Shown here piece after piece: positions 58,400 to 64,000 of a stretch of 64,000 bases of DNA. Under the pieces are notes generated by a model, which was not told where the DNA came from, ran no database searches, and saw only the letters and a program-made list of their open reading frames with translations. Positions within the stretch are counted from its first letter, which is position 1; every line of letters begins with the position of its first letter. Location: assembly GCF_905163445.1 (NCBI RefSeq), contig NC_053184.1:12524001-12588000 (forward strand). The letters are read 5' to 3'. A program made the translations under genes and the position numbers. The stretch is from Pararge aegeria. Taxonomy: Eukaryota > Arthropoda > Insecta > Lepidoptera > Nymphalidae.

Positions 58400-58640
58400 A
58401 AATGATGGACCAAGCTGTGGTAACCTAATGGTTAGTGAAAAACCATAATTTGTAACATAAACAGAGAAACACTTTGAATGCCATGCAAGGAACACATCCT
58501 ATGAAATGACACCCTTAAGACTGGAACGCAGCTTAGCAGCTTAAATAGGCATGGGGGTAGTAGGGACTTCCCTGGACAAGCTTGGCCACAAAATGCTTTA
58601 ATAGGTACTACTTCTAAAACTTTAAGTGCGGAAGAGTCAA
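58400..58640 (+). repeat. Dispersed repeat (family 'GATGGACCAAGCAGATGGCC')
   Basis: ATGATGGACCAAGCTGTGG, AACACTTTGAATGCCATGCAAGGAACAC, TAGGCATGGGGGTAGTAGG, CTTGGCCACAAAATGCTTT. Confidence 0.6.
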
Positions 58641-59219
58641 TGATTGCAACTATCTATAACTTCCAAATAATACTGGTTGCCTCTGGAAGTAGGAGGGACA
58701 TCTTTAGTGCTAAAACACATATCTATATAAGTATATATAAATGTTATGTTGGTTTGTGTACGCTTCAAAAACTCAAAAAGTTCTGCAATGATCGGGCTGA
58801 AATTTTAGCATGATATATAATACGCATAAAGTATTGTTTTTATCTATTTTTCTCAACCATTCAATCACAATGTGCCACAGCGAAGCGTGGCGGGGTACAA
58901 CTAGTCTTGTATATATATATGTATCTTGTAGGTGAACATATGGGAAAATCATTTGCAAATCGTCACTGTACCGGGATTTAAGAAAACCTTCGTTTCTTAT
59001 AAAGCCACAGAAAAAGAAGTAAATATTAGAAACCGATCTTGACGCAACCATAGCTTTCTTCAGATAGTGACGGACTTAGGTTACTTGTTAGCCTAGGAAA
59101 AAAAATGGGTCCCGTGCCAATATAATTTTTTTAGCTGCCTTTACACTAGCAATGTGTAGTGATGGATGTTTTAAGTTCTATTTCTATCGAAATCGTTGTC
59201 CTACAGTAATAACTATTAA
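58641..59219. other. Intergenic, no gene seen
   Basis: A 92-codon frame (59051-58773, reverse) shows no domain. At 58740-58780 ATGTTGGTTTGTGTACGCTTCAAAAACTC resembles an RTE-like 3' UTR scrap. Confidence 0.3.
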
Positions 59220-59525
59220 CGGCCCAATTAATACCCATTGTAACCAACGCACAGGGCTCTTCTTTCATAGAAATTCGATTCTTTCATAGAAGGGAGCTTA
59301 CGCCTAGAACGCTTAACAATTATTACTACATTGTTTATGGATAACATATGGACTAACGTGCTTTCTGGGGCACTGGGTGGACTGCGCTAATTAACTACCT
59401 AACTCCAGTTGGCACAGAACATTTATTGGAAGAAAAACTCATGTTTAGGCCCAACATAGGAATGAAACGCAGAATCTCGTGATTTTTAGACGATCATGCT
59501 ATCAACTAAACTAACGAAGCAAACT
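59220..59525 (-). repeat. SINE-like repeat with tRNA-like head, reverse
   Basis: Reverse end shows GCTTCGTTAGTTTAGTTGATAGC, then AAAATCACGAGATTCTGCGTTTC, tRNA-like. The body continues leftward to about 59220. Related heads are at 37855, 44650 and 52140. Confidence 0.5.
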
Positions 59526-59879
59526 TAAAATACCCCATACCAAAACGAACCATTCTGATCCGACCCTGTTGGTATATCACTGTCATTGTTGACCCGGCTG
59601 TCAGACGCCTAAATTAGATCTAACCTTTAACTAACTTAGAAAAGTTTCGCGTTATAAATATAATCTTGCCTTACTGGCGACTGATATTTTCTTACCGTTT
59701 ATATTATACAGAAAGTTTTCCGTTAACGTGGTTGTAGTGTTGCTTACTTTGAATAAGGTTGCATAGATAAAATTCAATCAGTATTGATAAAATATGGATT
59801 ATTAGCATTTTGGACCATTCATATCCATATTAATGTTATTAATAAAAAGTGTCTGCATTTTAATAATTTTCACAGTTTC

Positions 59880-60120
59880 ATTTGACGGACTAAGCAGATG
59901 GCCCACCTGAAAGTAAGTTGATTTGAATTACATCTTATAAACAGAGCAACACTTCCCAGAGAATGCAAGAAACACAAAGTGTTTAATCCTACAAAGTGCC
60001 GCTTTGTGTCCATCAGTCTGAACCGTAGGCGTTAAGCTTGTTATTACACCGGCAACCATGCCCTTCAGATCGGTACACAGCTATGCTGCTTGGCGACAGA
60101 AATAAGGATCCCGTAAGTAC
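59880..60120 (+). repeat. Dispersed repeat (family 'GATGGACCAAGCAGATGGCC')
   Basis: TTTGACGGACTAAGCAGATGGCCCACCTG, CAACACTTCCCAGAGAATGCAAG, ACCGGCAACCATGCCCTTCAGATCGG, GCTTGGCGACAGAAATAAGG; the most complete copy here. Confidence 0.7.
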
Positions 60121-61399
60121 TTCTACACAAAAAACTGTCTGTTGTTTGCAAGCGACGTATAACACTTTTTGACGAAGAAAAGCAAAAAAAATCAAGCGGG
60201 ATTTCAAAAAAAGCCTTGGTACATATGCTTTTATAGGTAACCGTGACCGTGCGATTGCACCTATGGGTACCTCCTAAAACCTTGCAATCTTGACTTTGCC
60301 ACAGGACAAAAATTAATCCATGTTTTCTGCTTTTTTACTACTTATTATATTTTATTAATATTAAAAGTATGACTGGTTTATATAATAGCGTTTTGAATCG
60401 AACCTTAATCAGCATTGTAACTAGTTTCATATAATTTAGTAGTAGACAGACAGCACAAACAAACTAATATTACCGCAACACAGGATAGCTCTTGCGTCGT
60501 CTCTATGAATGAATAATGTGGTTATTTCGGGCGTGTACGTTACAGCGGAATATTTTGCATAGGTATCAATTTATTATTCGTTGACAAGTTTTTTGCTCTC
60601 TTTATAAATATTAAAAGCACTGCGATTTATTGGAGATACATTTTAAAGGAGTAATTTTTGAAGTGCACGTATTACTTGGAGAGATATAAAAAAGGTTGGT
60701 ACGCTTTAAATTTTACCCAAAAAATTTATTACGTAAGTTATAAAATGCTGCTGGCTGTGTGTGCGCAAAGGCGCTAAATCGAACTTATGTCATAAAGGAC
60801 TAATACTGGATGACATAAGATATATATAACCTTCTTAAGATAACTTATATTTGAAATTAACACATTAGGCTACATTTTATATCGGAAAATTGTAAAATTT
60901 TCGCGAGAATAACTATAACCAAATTCTAGTCATAAAAAAGCTTATTATCAAACAAAAGACGGTATGTGCGAGTCAGACACGCGCTCTAAGGTTTCCGTAT
61001 CATGGAATGGAACGTAAATTTGCTTAATTATTCGACCGTTTTAGTTCGTTTGTTTGCTGTTGCTTATTTCTTAAAATCATCACGTGCCCTCAAAAGCATT
61101 AAGAACCTCTTTTAGAATGTGCAAATGAATTCATTTTATGTGATATCCCTCTTGACCTAGTAACTCCACTTTTTTCATTTCCAATAAAGTAGAACAAGCA
61201 TTGTCTATAACCATAGACATTGCTTGTCAAGAGTTGTTAACATTAGTGGTTACTAAAAATATAGTACACACATACCAAGATGCGTCACGTACCATGATGG
61301 ATATTTTACCTTTTAGAAATGGAAGCCTAAAAAGTGTCCAAAAATAATGTTTTTTTAGAGCAATCGACAATAGAAACAAATCGAAGGCCAATGCATAAA
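60121..61399. other. Intergenic with an imperfect hairpin
   Basis: AT-rich. At 61194-61227 ACAAGCATTGTCTAT and ATAGACATTGCTTGT pair with one mismatch around AACC. Confidence 0.4.
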
Positions 61400-61580
61400 G
61401 TGAACACGTGCCGTACCTACAAAGTGCCGTGCCGTATCCATCAAAATGAAGCGTAGATGTTAAGGCTTATGTGCTTGTAGATATACCAGAAATTACACCT
61501 TTGAGATCGGAGCACAGCAATAAGCATGGAAATAGTACTTCCCCGGACCAAATCTGTTGCAAAGAGCTCTACCAGAACAA
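61400..61580 (+). repeat. Dispersed repeat (family 'GATGGACCAAGCAGATGGCC'), 3' half
   Basis: CCGTATCCATCAAAATGAAGCG, TTACACCTTTGAGATCGGAGCACAGC, ATAAGCATGGAAATAGTACTTCCCCGG. Confidence 0.6.
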
Positions 61581-64000
61581 AAAGTGTTAACAATTCTTAC
61601 GATGACTCATCTTCTTGAAAAGCAAACCTCGTTACAGATTTGACAAAACAGTATCCGCAGCTCGCTAGTACATGAACAGCAATGAAATCATATTGGAATG
61701 TTTCCATTGAGGTTTTTATTGACCTGATAAGTGTGAGCCTCGAGGGACAAGTGGCCACTTTATATAGATAGACATGCCGTTGTGGAGAGATCAATCTCTA
61801 TTGCGTTTACTGAAGGATAATGGGTAAGCTATTCGGAAGCAATATTGGACAAATGATTTGATTTCGAAATTACTTCCTCTTATAAAGCTAAATACTGCCC
61901 TCATTTAACTGCCTAAGGTGATAACTTTAAAAGTTTTAAAACCTTCCTCAATAATTAGGCAAGAAACGATTTTTAAATCCAATTGGTAGTTCCGGACATG
62001 AGCACGTTAAACAAACAAAAATACAGCTCTTTAGCTTGTCATTGTTTAAGATTAGCATGGTTATAGAAGATAACGTTGTACTTTACATTTATTTATATTT
62101 GTAAACGTTTTACCGGAAACAATATGCTTGCCTATTTAGTTTAAATATTAAAATTTAGTTAATAGTGTTTTTTTCTAGAAATTTAAAGTTACAAGCACGG
62201 CTAATGTATAATATGAAATATGGGGTTAAAATACATACACATGCGTTATGAATAAAATTCTTGAAAACAAAGATTAAATTGCAGAGAAGATTTTATATCA
62301 TGAATTTACTTTTCTCAGTGGAAATAAAAGGGGCTCTTTGATACGACTCGATGTGATTACAGGCAAGTGCTCGGATGTGATTCTCGTTTAATTCAGGCAC
62401 TGTTGCCACCCGATCCTGTTTTAGGAAACAATCCCCCTGATCCCTGCGTGATGCTGCATAATGTGCCGTGCCCCCAGACTTGCCACTAAACCTATCAATT
62501 TAAGAAAAATCTGCTGGAAGGAAAATGTTTCTCTTGTTTTGAAATATGTATTTAGAAAATGCTATGATAACATCTCTGAAGTTTTATTTATTGATATTGG
62601 GTAAGCACTTGCAATTCAATTCTGTTACAATTTTACTGAAGAAACGAATAATAATACTGCATAAGATTCACAAAAAAGGTTCCGTACCTACCCATGAAGA
62701 ATATATGAATTACTTAATTAAGATGAAAATATGGTCCTTATACATGCAAGTAAGGCACAGCATAACTATGTAAAATTGGTTTCCATACTCAACATAAACC
62801 TAAGCTTTTTAGTCACTCCTTTCTTATAGGAGATGTAAATTCAGAATACACCTACCCTTAGTCGAAAAAAAAAAATGTCAGGGATATAGATTTATTGAAT
62901 GAAACTTCTATTCTATGTAGTCTTTTTTAGATTTTCGCTTTAAAAACTTTCGGGAATAATAGGGGAATTTATTTTTAACAATATTTACCTCAATCATAAA
63001 TGAAAAACGATACGGCTTAATATAAACCTACTTTAGAATCTACAAATCACTTGACATAGTACTCCTACTATGAATTTTTGACCCCATTTCTGGTTATAAT
63101 CACGGGAATTTAAATAATCGATTTCCAGATTATTCTCATTACTTATGCAAGAAGACCTACATTCGTACCAAATTCTAAGATTCTAGGTTATTGAGAAGTA
63201 GATACCCTATAGGTTTGCATGACGAAGGCAACCTTAGTTCTGCGATTCTGTATTAATAATATCTCGCATAATATGCTTTTATTTAAAAATGATAAGTCGC
63301 TTACGGTATATCTTTTTACTGTCTTTAAGGCTTCAAGTGTTGTACAGTTTTAAGGAACCACTGACTTAATTATTCGGTATACGCTTCAAATTGGTAGTTG
63401 GAGTTGGGGGGTGCTTTAAGTGAAATCCTACCAACAAAACCTACTTAACAATTATCTATGGAACACTATTTGTTTTCATCAAACTAGTGATATAAGAACG
63501 ATTTTCTAACCACACAAATTAAAAAAAAAACAACGTTTTAATCACAGTATAACGTTCGGTTGTAAAACTAAATATTTGAATAGCAATACCTAACACTTTC
63601 CTTAAACAGCGTTTGTAGCTTTAATAGAATGGCTGTGAAACAGAAGGACGATGGAATATGAAATAAGGATTATACTAAGGATCCTTAAACAGGAGTGATT
63701 CTGTAAGGAACACCAAATTAATGAACTAAAATCCTTTCGTGATGTTATAATAGGTACGAAGTGAACGAGAACAAAACCGCAGAAATGGTGCGTCTCAAGC
63801 TAAAGTTTCCCATCATACCTGCGTCACTTTAAAATTGAAAAACTTTCGCAATGCCTTTCTTATGGAAATACGAGTAGTTCGCGTTTGCGTTTGAGTGAGT
63901 TGTCATTGTGGGGATTCAGTGCGGTAATAATAGTTTGGTCGCCACTTAATGGAAAATAACTGAAAAAGCTTTTGGAATTTATTCCCGAGAACTGTCGAAT
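61581..64000. other. Intergenic to window end; no gene seen
   Basis: Frames of 65-75 codons are unsupported. A GC-richer segment at about 62330-62480 (GATACGACTCGATGTGATTACAGG, GTGCCGTGCCCCCAGACTTGCC) lacks an open frame of note and is a candidate conserved non-coding stretch. Confidence 0.3.

Overview
The window is AT-rich eukaryotic nuclear DNA with spliceosomal introns (GT...AG), AATAAA signals, short animal genes and long intergenic stretches full of short retroelements. The gene families (DDX19/Dbp80, EMC10, MRPS27, CCDC22, delta/gamma-sarcoglycan) are animal. The repeats suggest an insect, most likely a moth or butterfly: SINE heads with tRNA-like boxes, a LINE ending in (GTCAAA)n, and dispersed units containing 'TTCGTCCGCG'. 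The lepidopteran assignment rests on recalled repeat families and is an inference.

Layout. 0-10.4 kb is a compact housekeeping cluster: the last exon of CCDC22 (+), a 5'-truncated LINE insertion with a clear target-site duplication, MRPS27 (-, two exons), EMC10 (+, five exons) and Dbp80/DDX19 (-, one exon). EMC10 and Dbp80 converge and their 3' ends probably overlap. 10.4-17.1 kb is intergenic, with SINE and LINE relics, a tandem duplication and a perfect hairpin. 17.1-21.3 kb holds a five-exon Gfo/Idh/MocA oxidoreductase resembling inositol 2-dehydrogenase (+). Its natural start codon is one base out of frame at an A8 tract. 21.3-47.1 kb has no complete gene: it holds LINE 3' ends, several SINE families, a foldback element, a complex repeat block and one isolated exon of acylaminoacyl-peptidase at 37.1 kb. 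47.1-50.4 kb is a five-exon delta/gamma-sarcoglycan gene (-). 50.5-64 kb has no recognisable coding gene. It probably holds upstream or 5'-UTR sequence of the sarcoglycan gene, with a CpG-richer segment at 56.1-57.3 kb that looks like a promoter or 5' exon region, plus more repeats.

The genes do not form one pathway. They cover endosomal sorting (CCDC22), mitochondrial translation (MRPS27), ER membrane protein insertion (EMC10), mRNA export (Dbp80), sugar/polyol oxidation (Idh-like) and the muscle dystrophin complex (sarcoglycan).

The most unusual signal is a series of perfect or nearly perfect inverted duplications: a 110-bp inverted copy of flanking DNA inside a LINE, a three-level nested foldback at 18.8 kb, and short-loop hairpins at 15.7, 17.6, 23.8, 36.3 and 61.2 kb. 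They look like products of template switching, or of assembly or read foldback. I found no convincing new multi-gene system. All exon structures were read by eye from splice motifs and reading-frame continuity, with no alignment run.
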